From the NCBI GenBank assembly GCA_947462525.1, contig CANHPK010000012.1, positions 1 through 13,750 of the forward strand: a stretch of DNA of 13,750 nt, written 5' to 3'. Position 1 is the stretch's first letter. Every line of letters begins with the position of its first letter. This document shows, piece by piece, positions 1 through 6,690 of the stretch. The translations under genes were made by a program, and so were the position numbers. The DNA is from Roseiflexaceae bacterium. Lineage in GTDB: Bacteria; Chloroflexota; Chloroflexia; Chloroflexales; Roseiflexaceae. The notes under the pieces are model-generated. The model was not told the origin of the DNA and did no database searches. It saw only the letters and a list, made by a program, of their open reading frames with translations.

Positions 1-225
1 CTGGCCAGCGACACCTCGAGCCTGCCTGAAGTCGGTGGGACGGCTGCACACTACCTCCCCGTCGACGATGCTGGCGCTTGGGCCGACACCATCGAAGCCC
101 TGTGGGTGGACGACGACGCCCGCGCAACAATGGCAGCTGCCGGCCCTATCCACGCCCAACGGTTTTCGTGGCACGCAACCGCAGTGCAGACCCGCGCCTT
201 GCTCGAATCGGTGATATCGCAGTAA
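1..225 (+). CDS. Glycosyltransferase, GT4-like, C-terminal end (partial)
   Basis: This is the last 74 codons of a gene that enters from the left edge, read in frame 1 to a TAA. The peptide begins with a SDTSSLPEVGG segment, followed by a hydrophobic strand ending in YLPVDD. It continues with a helix containing WADTIEAL and the tail DARATMAAAG..HAQRFSWHATA. This is the usual C-terminal end of group 1 (GT4) GT-B-fold glycosyltransferases, where the LPEV-G stretch belongs to the nucleotide-sugar donor lobe. These enzymes transfer a sugar from an activated donor, often for cell-surface polysaccharide or glycolipid. Donor and acceptor cannot be told from this fragment. The stop lies 22 bases before the next start on the same strand, so it may share a transcript with the sulfurtransferase. 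The family call is fairly safe; the substrate is unknown. Confidence 0.75.
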   Translation: MASDTSSLPEVGGTAAHYLPVDDAGAWADTIEALWVDDDARATMAAAGPIHAQRFSWHATAVQTRALLESVISQ

Positions 226-247
226 TCTGCAAAGAAGGAATAGACGT

Positions 248-1099
248 ATGACAACTATCCCCAGTCTCGTCGATGTCGCCTGGTTGGCCGAACATCTGCA
301 CGATCCCAACATTCTCGTGGTTGACACCCGCTGGTATCTGCTCAATCCCCCGCAAGGCGCAACCGAATACGCCGAATCGCACATAGCCGGTGCCATCCAC
401 CTCTCAATCGACAGTGACCTGTCCGCGCCACCGTTCGATGGTCCCGGTCGTCACCCGCTGCCACGCCCCGAACAGGTGATTCGTACGTTCAGTGCTGCGG
501 GGATTGATGCAACCGTACATGTAGTCGTCTACGACAGCGCTGGCGGCTCAATTGCCACACGCTTGTGGTGGATGTTGCGCTACTACGGCCACACCGGTGT
601 ATCCATCCTCGATGGCGGTTGGCAAGCTTGGCAGGCAGCTGCAGGTGCAACCTCCAACGGGATAGAACGGCGCGCACCACGCACGTTTGTCGGCAGTCCC
701 GATACGAGCCACGTGGTCGATGCCGACACCGTCGACAGCGTCAAATCCGAAGCAGATGTTGCCCTCATCGACGCACGCGCATCCGAACGCTACACGGGCG
801 AGGTCGAGCCTTTTGGCCCACGCGCTGGACATATCCCTGGTGCCATTTCGCTCCCGTTTGCCGGCAATTTGACCCCAGCAGGTACGTTCAAATCACCTGC
901 CGAACTGCGCGAACGTTATGTCGCTGCTGGGATCCCCGCAGCCAATCACATCATTTGCTATTGCGGGTCTGGCGTCACCGCTACCCACGACATCTTTGCC
1001 CTGCATCTGATTGGTCGTCATGCCCGCCTGTACGAAGGCTCGTGGAGCGACTGGGCCAGTACCCAACACCGACCCATTCAGACCGGCGATCAACCGTAG
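248..1099 (+). CDS. Two-domain sulfurtransferase (rhodanese / 3-mercaptopyruvate type)
   Basis: This predicted 283-residue enzyme moves a sulfane sulfur from thiosulfate or 3-mercaptopyruvate to a thiophilic acceptor. It has two rhodanese domains, at about residues 8-130 and 150-280. The first is the inactive partner: where the catalytic loop should be it reads YDSAGGSIATRLWW, with no cysteine. The second carries the active loop CGSGVTA with catalytic Cys239. CG-S/T-GVT loops are typical of mercaptopyruvate sulfurtransferases, whereas classical rhodanese has CRKGVT, so I favour 3-mercaptopyruvate as substrate. Other conserved pieces are DTRW near the N-terminus, GHIPGAISLPF near residue 200 and YEGSWSDWA near the end. 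Full length for the family (about 280). The ATG at 248 has an AAGAAGGA ribosome site 7-8 bases upstream. No signal peptide is visible, so it is probably cytoplasmic. It sits between the glycosyltransferase and the DUF92 gene, with gaps of 22 and 25 bases. Confidence 0.92.
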   Translation: MTTIPSLVDVAWLAEHLHDPNILVVDTRWYLLNPPQGATEYAESHIAGAIHLSIDSDLSAPPFDGPGRHPLPRPEQVIRTFSAAGIDATVHVVVYDSAGGSIATRLWWMLRYYGHTGVSILDGGWQAWQAAAGATSNGIERRAPRTFVGSPDTSHVVDADTVDSVKSEADVALIDARASERYTGEVEPFGPRAGHIPGAISLPFAGNLTPAGTFKSPAELRERYVAAGIPAANHIICYCGSGVTATHDIFALHLIGRHARLYEGSWSDWASTQHRPIQTGDQP

Positions 1100-1124
1100 C
1101 CACCTGCACAGAAAGATGGTCGCC

Positions 1125-1916
1125 ATGGATCCGCTGCGCATCGTGATGGGATTAGTCATTAGTGCCGCTATCGGCGCACTCGCCTACAAACGCGGTTCGC
1201 TCACGGCGAGCGGCTGGCTGGGCGCAATCCTCACCGGTACCGCCACGTTTGGGTTGGGTGGATGGCCACATGGGGTCACGTTGGTGTTTTTCTTTGTCAG
1301 TTCGACCCTCTGGTCGCGCCTCAAAAAGCAGCAAAAAGCCGCGCTCGAGCAGACCATGTTCGAAAAGGGCTCGCGCCGCGACATCTGGCAAGCACTCGCC
1401 AATGGCGGTCTCGCTGCGCTGATCTGCTGTGCCATCCCACTCTGGCCTGAGCACCTATTGACCATCAACATCCTCTTTGCGGCTACCATGGCGACGGTTG
1501 CGGCCGATACCTGGGCAACCGAACTGGGGGTATTGTTTGGAGGCACACCACGACTCATCACGACGCTCAAACCGGCACCCAAAGGCACCTCTGGCGCTAT
1601 CAGTATCCCGGGCACAGTCGCCGCCATCGCCGCAGCTGCCTCAGTCGCCGTCGTCTTTTCGGTGGTAGATGGGACATTTTCGGCACCGGTTGTCCTGCTG
1701 ATTACCGCAGCGGGAGTATTTGGTTGCCTGGTCGATAGTCTCTTGGGGGCCACGGTGCAGCGGCTCTATCAGGAGAGCGACGGTCCCACCGAGCGGGCGT
1801 TTGCATCAGACGGCACACCATTGCCCCTTATCCGCGGCTGGCGCTGGCTCAACAACGACCTGGTCAACTTCGGAAGTTCACTCGCCGGCGCCCTGCTCGC
1901 ATGGATGTTTGTATAG
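1125..1916 (+). CDS. DUF92 family integral membrane protein
   Basis: This 263-residue, strongly hydrophobic protein matches the DUF92 pattern. The N-terminus has a helix followed by AYKRGSLTASGWLGAILTGT and FGLGGW, then a FFVSSTLWSR segment and a basic loop (RLKKQQK). Later come ATVAADTWATELG, a basic proline/glycine loop (KPAPKGTSGAIS) and DSLLGATVQ near residue 205. The C-terminus is NNDLVNFGSSLAGALLAW. About six membrane segments are likely. Members from plants and cyanobacteria (VTE6-like) are phytyl-phosphate kinases of isoprenoid salvage. The conserved ADTWATE and DSLLGA segments are the probable polar active-site motifs, but the substrate here is unknown. I chose ATG 1125 because AGAAAG ends nine bases upstream; ATG 1116 is in frame but leaves no room for a ribosome site. 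It lies 25 bases after the sulfurtransferase. The family is clear; the function is inferred. Confidence 0.85.
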   Translation: MDPLRIVMGLVISAAIGALAYKRGSLTASGWLGAILTGTATFGLGGWPHGVTLVFFFVSSTLWSRLKKQQKAALEQTMFEKGSRRDIWQALANGGLAALICCAIPLWPEHLLTINILFAATMATVAADTWATELGVLFGGTPRLITTLKPAPKGTSGAISIPGTVAAIAAAASVAVVFSVVDGTFSAPVVLLITAAGVFGCLVDSLLGATVQRLYQESDGPTERAFASDGTPLPLIRGWRWLNNDLVNFGSSLAGALLAWMFV

Positions 1917-1940
1917 GGTACGGTCATTCGGCATCGTTGA

Positions 1941-2010
1941 ATTCCTATTTCCTAACTCCTATTTCCTAACTCCTAATTCCTAACTCCTAATTCCTAACTC
2001 CTAATTCCTG
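1941..2010. repeat. Tandem heptanucleotide repeat, ten units
   Basis: Seventy bases parse without a gap into ten 7-base units of the form (A/T)(T/C)TCCTA. ATTCCTA or TTTCCTA alternates with ACTCCTA over most of the tract, giving a 14-base higher period, and the last unit ends in G. The strand bias is complete: C and T with A on the plus strand, purine-rich on the minus strand. The tract starts 24 bases after the DUF92 stop and ends just before the GAGG ribosome site of the next gene. It is much more AT-rich than its surroundings. Slippage could change its length in steps of 7 or 14 bases. Confidence 0.95.
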
Positions 2011-2017
2011 AGGTTCT

Positions 2018-2614
2018 ATGCGCAAACTCATCGTCATCGAATTCATCACGCTCGACGGTGTCATCCAGGGCCCAGGCGGTCCCAACGAAGACACCAGCGG
2101 CGGTTTCGCACATGGTGGTTGGATCGGACCATACTCCGACGAAGCCCAATCCGCGGTCATCCGCGCGCAAATGGGTTTGCCGTTTGATTTGCTCATCGGG
2201 CGCACCACCTACGACATCTGGGCGCCTTATTGGCCCAATCACTCGTTTTGGCCTGGGGTCAATCGTGCCACCAAGTATATCGCCTCAAACACGATGACAC
2301 AGGCGCACTGGCAGCCCAACGTCATCTTGTCGGGTGATGTGGCCGCCAAAGTGGCTGCCATCAAGCAGACCGCCGGGCACGACCTGCACGTCTATGGCAG
2401 CGCCACGCTCGTCCAGACGCTGCTCGCGGCTGACTTGATCGATGCGTTCTGGCTCAAAATCCATCCCATCACCTTCGGGACCGGCAAACGGCTCTTTACA
2501 AACGGCACAATCCCTGCAGCGTTTTCGCTGACGCGTTGCGAAGCGACCAGCACCGGCGTCATCATGGCAGATTACACACGCACCGGCGCTCCCCCGCGGA
2601 GCAGTAGCCTTTGA
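2018..2614 (+). CDS. Dihydrofolate reductase-fold / RibD C-terminal domain protein
   Basis: This 198-residue protein has the pattern of the RibD_C / YyaP-YwjB group of dihydrofolate-reductase-fold proteins. An N-terminal strand is followed by FITLDGVIQGPGG. In the middle comes LLIGRTTYDIWAPYW, equivalent to the NADP-contact region of the fold. After that come KYIASNT, VILSGDV and the diagnostic DLHVYGSATLVQTLL and LIDAFWLKIHPITFGTGKRLF. Members are probable NAD(P)H-dependent reductases. The substrate is rarely known, and this group is not the housekeeping FolA enzyme. Length is normal for the group. The ATG at 2018 follows a short GAGG at 2010-2013. The 101-base gap after DUF92 holds the heptamer tract, so the gene may have its own or variable expression. 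A strong terminator follows 20 bases after the stop. The family is confident; the physiological role is unknown. Confidence 0.88.
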   Translation: MRKLIVIEFITLDGVIQGPGGPNEDTSGGFAHGGWIGPYSDEAQSAVIRAQMGLPFDLLIGRTTYDIWAPYWPNHSFWPGVNRATKYIASNTMTQAHWQPNVILSGDVAAKVAAIKQTAGHDLHVYGSATLVQTLLAADLIDAFWLKIHPITFGTGKRLFTNGTIPAAFSLTRCEATSTGVIMADYTRTGAPPRSSSL

Positions 2615-2634
2615 GTATCCGTGCTGGTCGTGGG

Positions 2635-2666
2635 CAGGCCCGTGGCGAATGCCACGGGCCTGTTTT
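2635..2666 (+). terminator. Rho-independent terminator after the reductase-fold gene
   Basis: A perfect 12-base stem, CAGGCCCGTGGC at 2635-2646 and GCCACGGGCCTG at 2651-2662, closes on a GAAT loop and runs into TTTT. It lies 20 bases after the reductase-fold stop and ends the plus-strand gene group. The convergent scpA gene ends at 2695, but on the minus strand the stem has no T-run after it. It is therefore a good terminator only for plus-strand transcription. Confidence 0.9.
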
Positions 2667-2694
2667 CGTATGAACAAGATACTCCCGAGCCGGC

Positions 2695-3450
2695 TTAGTC
2701 TTCGATCTGGAGTGTCGTCGGTATGTCAGCGGCTTGTTCGATTGTAATCGGTCCAAAAATATCGTCCTGATGGGCCACGATAACGCGTCGCTTGATCATT
2801 TCGAGCACGGCCCACAGCGACACCACCACATCGACACGGGTCGGCTGCGAACGCGGCAGTAATTCGAGAAAGCTAAATCGTGGCATCCGCAAAAACCGCT
2901 CACGAATCGATGTCACCACGTCGCCCACGGTTAGTATTTTGGGTGCCGGGAGGGGAATCGTCGGCGCTGGTGCATCAACCAGCTTCATGCGCATTTGCCA
3001 CACACCCAACAAGTCGTCCAACGTCATCCGCAAGGGCATGCTGGCCACCGATGTATTCGGCAACGAGGGTGCTTTGGCGAAGTGTTGCAGGCCCATTTGG
3101 TCACGCACGCGCAGAAAAGCCGCTGCTTCTTTGAATTGCTGATATTCGCGCAGCTGTCTCACCAGATCGACGCTTTCGTCGGGTTCACTCGCACTCGTGG
3201 GCGTCTGGGGGAGGATTGCCCGAGACTTCATCACCAACAACCGCGACGCGACAAACACAAATGACGACATCTGACCAGCGTTGCGATCCGTCATTGCCCT
3301 GACATAGCGCAGATATTGATCTGCGACATGGGCCAGTGCAATCGTGGTAATGTCCAATTCGGCACGTTCAATCAGGTGCAACAGCAAATCCAGGGGACCC
3401 TCGAACTGGTCGAGTCGTATTGTATAGATGTCGTGTGCATCAATTAACAC
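2695..3450 (-). CDS. scpA: Segregation and condensation protein A
   Basis: ScpA is the kleisin subunit of the bacterial SMC-ScpAB condensin, which bridges SMC heads and helps compact and segregate the chromosome. The 251-residue protein has the family's N-terminal signature FEGPLDLLLHLIERAELDITTIALA at about residues 16-40. It continues with DQYLRYVRAM and the FVFVASRLLVMKSRAILP segment. At residues 195-242 is a C-terminal winged-helix region that includes VVVSLWAVLEMIKRR and binds the SMC head. Length is normal. The start is a GTG at 3448-3450 inside the last codons of the HD gene, giving a 7-base overlap (GTGTTAA), with a GAGG ribosome site about ten bases upstream. That suggests translational coupling. 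The usual partner scpB is not adjacent and not in this window. The call is confident. Confidence 0.95.
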   Translation of the reverse strand: MLIDAHDIYTIRLDQFEGPLDLLLHLIERAELDITTIALAHVADQYLRYVRAMTDRNAGQMSSFVFVASRLLVMKSRAILPQTPTSASEPDESVDLVRQLREYQQFKEAAAFLRVRDQMGLQHFAKAPSLPNTSVASMPLRMTLDDLLGVWQMRMKLVDAPAPTIPLPAPKILTVGDVVTSIRERFLRMPRFSFLELLPRSQPTRVDVVVSLWAVLEMIKRRVIVAHQDDIFGPITIEQAADIPTTLQIED

Positions 3451-3944
3451 TGGTCATCCGCCTCTTCAAACAACGCGATGCGCGCATCGGCGCCACCATG
3501 GGCAAGCACTGCCAGTAATGCGCAGACATCTGCCCGTGCGCCACCTGCGCTGGCCATTGCGACACTGCGCTGTTCGTGCGTCATACTCCGGCGGAGTGGT
3601 TCACACCGCGGGAGGAGCCAATCGCGGAGAGCCGGGAGCGGGCGCAGGAGCACGTTGAACCCATACCACCACAATGATAACGCACGCCCGTCATCACCGA
3701 CTTTGCCGATATCATGCAACAACGCCAGCGCCAAGACCGACGCATCGGTCACACCGAACCGCCCCAGGACGAGGGCCACATCCATACAGTGGCGCTGGTC
3801 ATAGGGCGGCATGCGCACGAATAATGCATATTCAGCAGGTGTGAGCGTCTGTTGCGCATACACATGCTCGTCTGCGCTGAGTCGACCGGTGAGTGCACGC
3901 CAGAGTTGCCAAAGACGGTAGCCGACGCGTGTCATCGGGCGCAT
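3444..3944 (-). CDS. Small HD-domain protein
   Basis: This 166-residue protein has an HD-superfamily core: H52 in DQRHCMDVA, then ALALLHDIGKVGDDGR with H77-D78, and a later histidine, H149, in AVLAHGG. These fit metal ligands of HD-type phosphohydrolases, which often cleave phosphoester bonds of nucleotides or signalling nucleotides. No second domain is present. Residues 92-112 are aromatic and hydrophobic and might touch the membrane. I chose the ATG at 3942-3944, 13 bases after the rpoD stop; the ATG at 3935 is equally possible. A longer reading frame runs back into rpoD in another frame, but that part lacks family-like sequence. The gene sits between rpoD and scpA and overlaps scpA by 7 bases. 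The substrate is unknown, and the fourth ligand is not obvious, so activity is not assured. Confidence 0.75.
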   Translation of the reverse strand: MRPMTRVGYRLWQLWRALTGRLSADEHVYAQQTLTPAEYALFVRMPPYDQRHCMDVALVLGRFGVTDASVLALALLHDIGKVGDDGRALSLWWYGFNVLLRPLPALRDWLLPRCEPLRRSMTHEQRSVAMASAGGARADVCALLAVLAHGGADARIALFEEADDQC

Positions 3945-3957
3945 CCGAGCATAGTAC

Positions 3958-5595
3958 TCATTCGAGGAAGCCCCGGAGTTTTTTGCCGCGATGGGGATGT
4001 CGCAACTTGCGCAACGCGACCGCCTCGATTTGGCGGATGCGTTCACGGGTAATGCCGAACTTGTCGCCCACTTCCTCCAGCGTACGGTACTGACCATCAC
4101 TCAAGCCATAGCGCAATTGAATAATCAGTCGTTCGCGTTCGGGCAGCGACATCAGCACTTCTTCGAGTTCGCGGCGCAACATCAGACTGCTGGCGGCCTC
4201 GGCGGGCCCGGCAATGCGCTCATCTTCAATGAAGTCACCCATGCGGCCTTCACCCTCTTGGCCGACCGGCATTTCGAGCGACATCGGCTGCAACGAAGCC
4301 TCGAGCGTGCGGCGCACTTTGGCAGGGGTGAGTTCCATTTCTTGGGCTATTTCTTCGGGGGTAGGCTCGCGTTGCAACTGCTGTTGGAGCTTATGCGCAG
4401 TCCGCTTTACCTGGCTGATTGCCTCACCCATATGCACGGGGAGTCGGATGGTACGGCTCTGATCAGCAATTGCCCGCGTAATCGCTTGTCGTATCCACCA
4501 GGTAGCATAGGTCGAAAACTTGTTGCCCTTGGTGTAATCGAATTTTTCGACTGCCTTCATCAACCCAATGTTACCTTCTTGGACGAGGTCCATCATCGTC
4601 AATCCGTACGATGTGTACTTTTTGGCTATCGACACCACCAAGCGCAGATTTGCTTGGATCAGGTCTTGGCGTGCTTGGTCTGCATCTGCCACCACACGAT
4701 CGAGCGGTGTGCGACGCACCAAACCATCATCGGTACCCTCGATGCGTTCGAGATACAACGTGACGACCCGTTCAGAAGCATCCTGCCACAGATGTTCGTG
4801 CCGCAACAAATCCGCAGGCGCTGGATGTGTCCCAATATAGAAGCAGGCAATTTCGGCAATGCAGCGTTCGAGGTCTGCTTCGATATCGTGGCGCAACTCT
4901 GCACCCACAAGGCCCGAAATCAAGCGCCATGTCTCGCGTTCATGGGATTTGTACGTGCGCAGCACCCGTTGCTCTTTGATGGTTTTGTAGGCCCGATGCA
5001 CCAGATCGTGATGAATTGCCAGCCAATCGAGCACCACAGGCTCTACGGCACGACGACGGTGCATCTCTTCAGCGCCCTGCTCTGTCGACCGCGCCGGGGT
5101 ATCATCATGCAGGAGGGCATGCAACAGCGTCACGGCACTACGCATATCCCACGGTGCGTCAGGAGCATCGAGCAGCGCATCAATCGGCACTGCATCCCGG
5201 TACGTCGACTCGCACAGCGTATACATCCAGCCATGCAACAGCACTGCACGTTGCACGACCGCACGTGCACGCGCAAAGCTCAACGGCAACACCAGCCGTT
5301 GCGAACGCACACGAATGGCTTTGCCGCCCATCTCTATCCGGTGAGCCAACATGACTTCGTCTGCAGCACGCAACAATCGTACCTTGCCGATTTCTTGCAG
5401 GTACATGCGCACAGGGTCATCGAGAGAAATATCTGCTAACTGCGTGGCAGCAACTTCTTCGTCGTCAGTCTCGGGGGCTTCTTCACGCTCCTGCGCGACA
5501 ACGACGGCGTCGAGTTCGTACGGATACGATTCTGGTACGACGATACTGGCGATGCTTTGTTCGCCCGAATCGCTCACATAATCAGCACCTTGCAT
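3958..5595 (-). CDS. rpoD: Primary RNA polymerase sigma factor (SigA/RpoD)
   Basis: This is the housekeeping sigma factor that directs RNA polymerase to -10/-35 promoters, 545 residues from the chosen start. Residues 1-57 are acidic and stand where region 1.1 would be. Region 1.2 (58-90) begins DDPVRMYLQEIGKVRLL. A poorly conserved insert fills about 91-305. Region 2 (306-385) contains NLRLVVSIAKKY, DLVQEGNIGLMKAVEKFD and FSTYATWWIRQAITRAI, the -10 recognition and melting helices. Region 3 follows from about 390. Region 4 (475-540) contains LRYGLSD, TLEEVGDKFGITRERIRQIE and ends KLRHPHRGKKLRGFLE. I chose ATG 5593-5595 because AAGGA lies eight bases upstream. The ATG at 5604 and a GTG at 5628 are in frame but poorly placed. 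It is the first gene of a probable rpoD-HD-scpA operon and lies divergent to pyrF. Confidence 0.97.
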   Translation of the reverse strand: MQGADYVSDSGEQSIASIVVPESYPYELDAVVVAQEREEAPETDDEEVAATQLADISLDDPVRMYLQEIGKVRLLRAADEVMLAHRIEMGGKAIRVRSQRLVLPLSFARARAVVQRAVLLHGWMYTLCESTYRDAVPIDALLDAPDAPWDMRSAVTLLHALLHDDTPARSTEQGAEEMHRRRAVEPVVLDWLAIHHDLVHRAYKTIKEQRVLRTYKSHERETWRLISGLVGAELRHDIEADLERCIAEIACFYIGTHPAPADLLRHEHLWQDASERVVTLYLERIEGTDDGLVRRTPLDRVVADADQARQDLIQANLRLVVSIAKKYTSYGLTMMDLVQEGNIGLMKAVEKFDYTKGNKFSTYATWWIRQAITRAIADQSRTIRLPVHMGEAISQVKRTAHKLQQQLQREPTPEEIAQEMELTPAKVRRTLEASLQPMSLEMPVGQEGEGRMGDFIEDERIAGPAEAASSLMLRRELEEVLMSLPERERLIIQLRYGLSDGQYRTLEEVGDKFGITRERIRQIEAVALRKLRHPHRGKKLRGFLE

Positions 5596-5650
5596 GGTAT
5601 TCATCCTTGGTACTTCAACCCGCGGCACAACGACAATGCTGCTACGATGC

Positions 5651-5671
5651 CCTCATCAGCGACCGATGAGG
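5651..5671. other. Inverted repeat in the rpoD leader
   Basis: CCTCATC at 5651-5657 pairs with GATGAGG at 5665-5671 across a seven-base spacer. If the minus promoter at 5803-5832 is used, it lies in the rpoD leader, 55 bases before the chosen start. It could be a leader hairpin or a protein-binding palindrome. A 7-base stem can occur by chance, so support is modest. Confidence 0.4.
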
Positions 5672-5758
5672 TGTGACGAACGATGACGCATCACCCGCAT
5701 ACAACTGACTCCCGACGCGTGTATGCGACGATGGTACTGAGTGATGACGAGGACGAAC

Positions 5759-5780
5759 ATATCTACGCAAAATATCTGCG
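5759..5780. repeat. Direct repeat ATATCT(A/G)CG in the rpoD/pyrF control region
   Basis: ATATCTACG at 5759-5767 and ATATCTGCG at 5772-5780 are two copies in the same orientation, 13 bases apart. They lie just upstream of the proposed pyrF -10 box and downstream of the proposed rpoD -10 box. Their position would suit a regulator acting on either gene, but no known binding motif is recognised. Confidence 0.4.
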
Positions 5781-5798
5781 AAGTCCATGCAATCCCTC

Positions 5799-5807
5799 TG
5801 GTACTAT
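5799..5807 (+). promoter_or_regulatory. Predicted extended -10 promoter for pyrF
   Basis: TG at 5799-5800 (cTCTGG), one base, then TACTAT at 5802-5807 form an extended -10 box about 50 bases before the pyrF start. No convincing TTGACA-like box is seen 17-18 bases upstream. It overlaps the rpoD -10 box on the other strand. This is a prediction from sequence match only. Confidence 0.5.
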
Positions 5808-5832
5808 AGCATTAGCGATGCGACAACGTCAA
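5803..5832 (-). promoter_or_regulatory. Predicted sigma-70-type promoter for rpoD
   Basis: On the minus strand TTGACG (5827-5832) is followed after 18 bases by TATAGT (5803-5808), with an extended TGC just before the -10 box. It matches the SigA consensus well (5 of 6 in each box). It would give an rpoD leader of about 200 bases. As rpoD encodes the sigma factor for such promoters, self-dependent expression is likely. Confidence 0.65.
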
Positions 5833-5856
5833 TATGGTCAGGAAGAGAACAATTCA

Positions 5857-6675
5857 ATGCTGACATTTAGCTCCCGAGTAGCAGAAGCAATCGACGCCAA
5901 GAACAGTCTGTTGTGCGTCGGGCTCGACCCAGACACACAACGGATTCCAGCGCACCTGCGTGCGCATCCCGATGCGGTATATCGGTTCTGTCACGATATC
6001 ATTGCAGCCACGCATGATCTCGTGGCCGCATTCAAGCCCAATATTGCCTTCTTCGAGGCGCTCGGTGCGGGCGGAGTCGAAGTCCTGGCACGGGTCATGG
6101 CACTGTCACCGAGCACCCTCTGGATCCTCGATGCCAAACGCGGCGACATCGGCAACACCGCAGCCGCCTACGCCACAGCCGCGTTCGACTACCTCAAAGC
6201 AGATGCAATTACTCTCAACCCGTACCTTGGTGGAGACAGCCTCGAGCCGTTTCTGTCCCGTGCGGAGCGCGGCTCTTTTCTGCTCTGCCGCACCTCAAAT
6301 CCAGGCAGTACTGATCTCCAAGAACTCGTCCTCGCCGACGGTCGACCACTCTATATGGCGGTCGCCCAGCTCGCCCAACAGCAGTGGAACAGCAATAGCA
6401 ACGTCGGACTCGTCGTCGGCGCCACCCAACCCGCTGCCCTGATCGACGTACGCGCAACGTGCCCCGATTTGCCGATTCTCTTGCCGGGCGTCGGTGCCCA
6501 AGGCGGCGATCTGGCCACAGCGGTCAACGCCGGTGTCGATCGCCATGGTCGCGGTCTGCTGGTGAACGTATCGCGGAGTGTGCTCTATGCGGCCAACGAT
6601 CACTCGTTCGCTGACGCAGCCCGCGCCGAAGCGCTACGTACCCGCGATGCCATCAACGCAGCACGGCGAGCATAA
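5857..6675 (+). CDS. pyrF: Orotidine 5'-phosphate decarboxylase, type 2
   Basis: PyrF converts orotidine monophosphate to UMP, the last step of de novo pyrimidine synthesis, in the cytoplasm as a TIM barrel. The 272-residue protein has LCVGLDPD at 19-26, FKPNIAFFEALG at 59-70 and the catalytic DAKRGDIGNT at 92-101 with D92, K94 and D97. The phosphate-side loop LLPGVGAQGG lies at 208-217, followed by NVSRS at 237-241. FKPN-AFFE and DAKRGDIGNT identify the longer type 2 family (about 270-290 residues) rather than the short E. coli type. I chose ATG 5857-5859, with AGGAAGAG nine bases upstream. The same frame stays open to 5683, but that part holds the promoters and no family sequence. The gene stands alone, divergent from rpoD, and ends before a bidirectional terminator. 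Confidence 0.96.
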   Translation: MLTFSSRVAEAIDAKNSLLCVGLDPDTQRIPAHLRAHPDAVYRFCHDIIAATHDLVAAFKPNIAFFEALGAGGVEVLARVMALSPSTLWILDAKRGDIGNTAAAYATAAFDYLKADAITLNPYLGGDSLEPFLSRAERGSFLLCRTSNPGSTDLQELVLADGRPLYMAVAQLAQQQWNSNSNVGLVVGATQPAALIDVRATCPDLPILLPGVGAQGGDLATAVNAGVDRHGRGLLVNVSRSVLYAANDHSFADAARAEALRTRDAINAARRA

Positions 6676-6690
6676 CGCTACCAACCCCAA

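Noticed and set aside
1941..2010. Heptamer tract considered as a CRISPR array or telomere-like element
   Set aside because: The units are 7 bases with no spacers, and the tract is short and interior; it is a simple tandem repeat.
2635..2666. Hairpin considered as a terminator for scpA as well
   Set aside because: On the minus strand the stem is followed by CCCACGACC rather than a T-run, so only the plus direction is supported.
3945..4100. In-frame N-terminal extension of the HD-domain protein into rpoD
   Set aside because: It overlaps the most conserved end of rpoD in another frame and does not look like any HD-protein N-terminus.
3991..5439. Open frame of 482 codons on the plus strand, antisense to rpoD
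   Set aside because: It lies wholly opposite the well-conserved rpoD gene, has no family-like sequence and no good ribosome site. It is a by-product of GC-biased codon use.
5683..5856. In-frame N-terminal extension of PyrF by 58 codons
   Set aside because: PyrF family sequence starts at the ATG at 5857, which has a good ribosome site. The extension overlaps the promoter region and has no family similarity.
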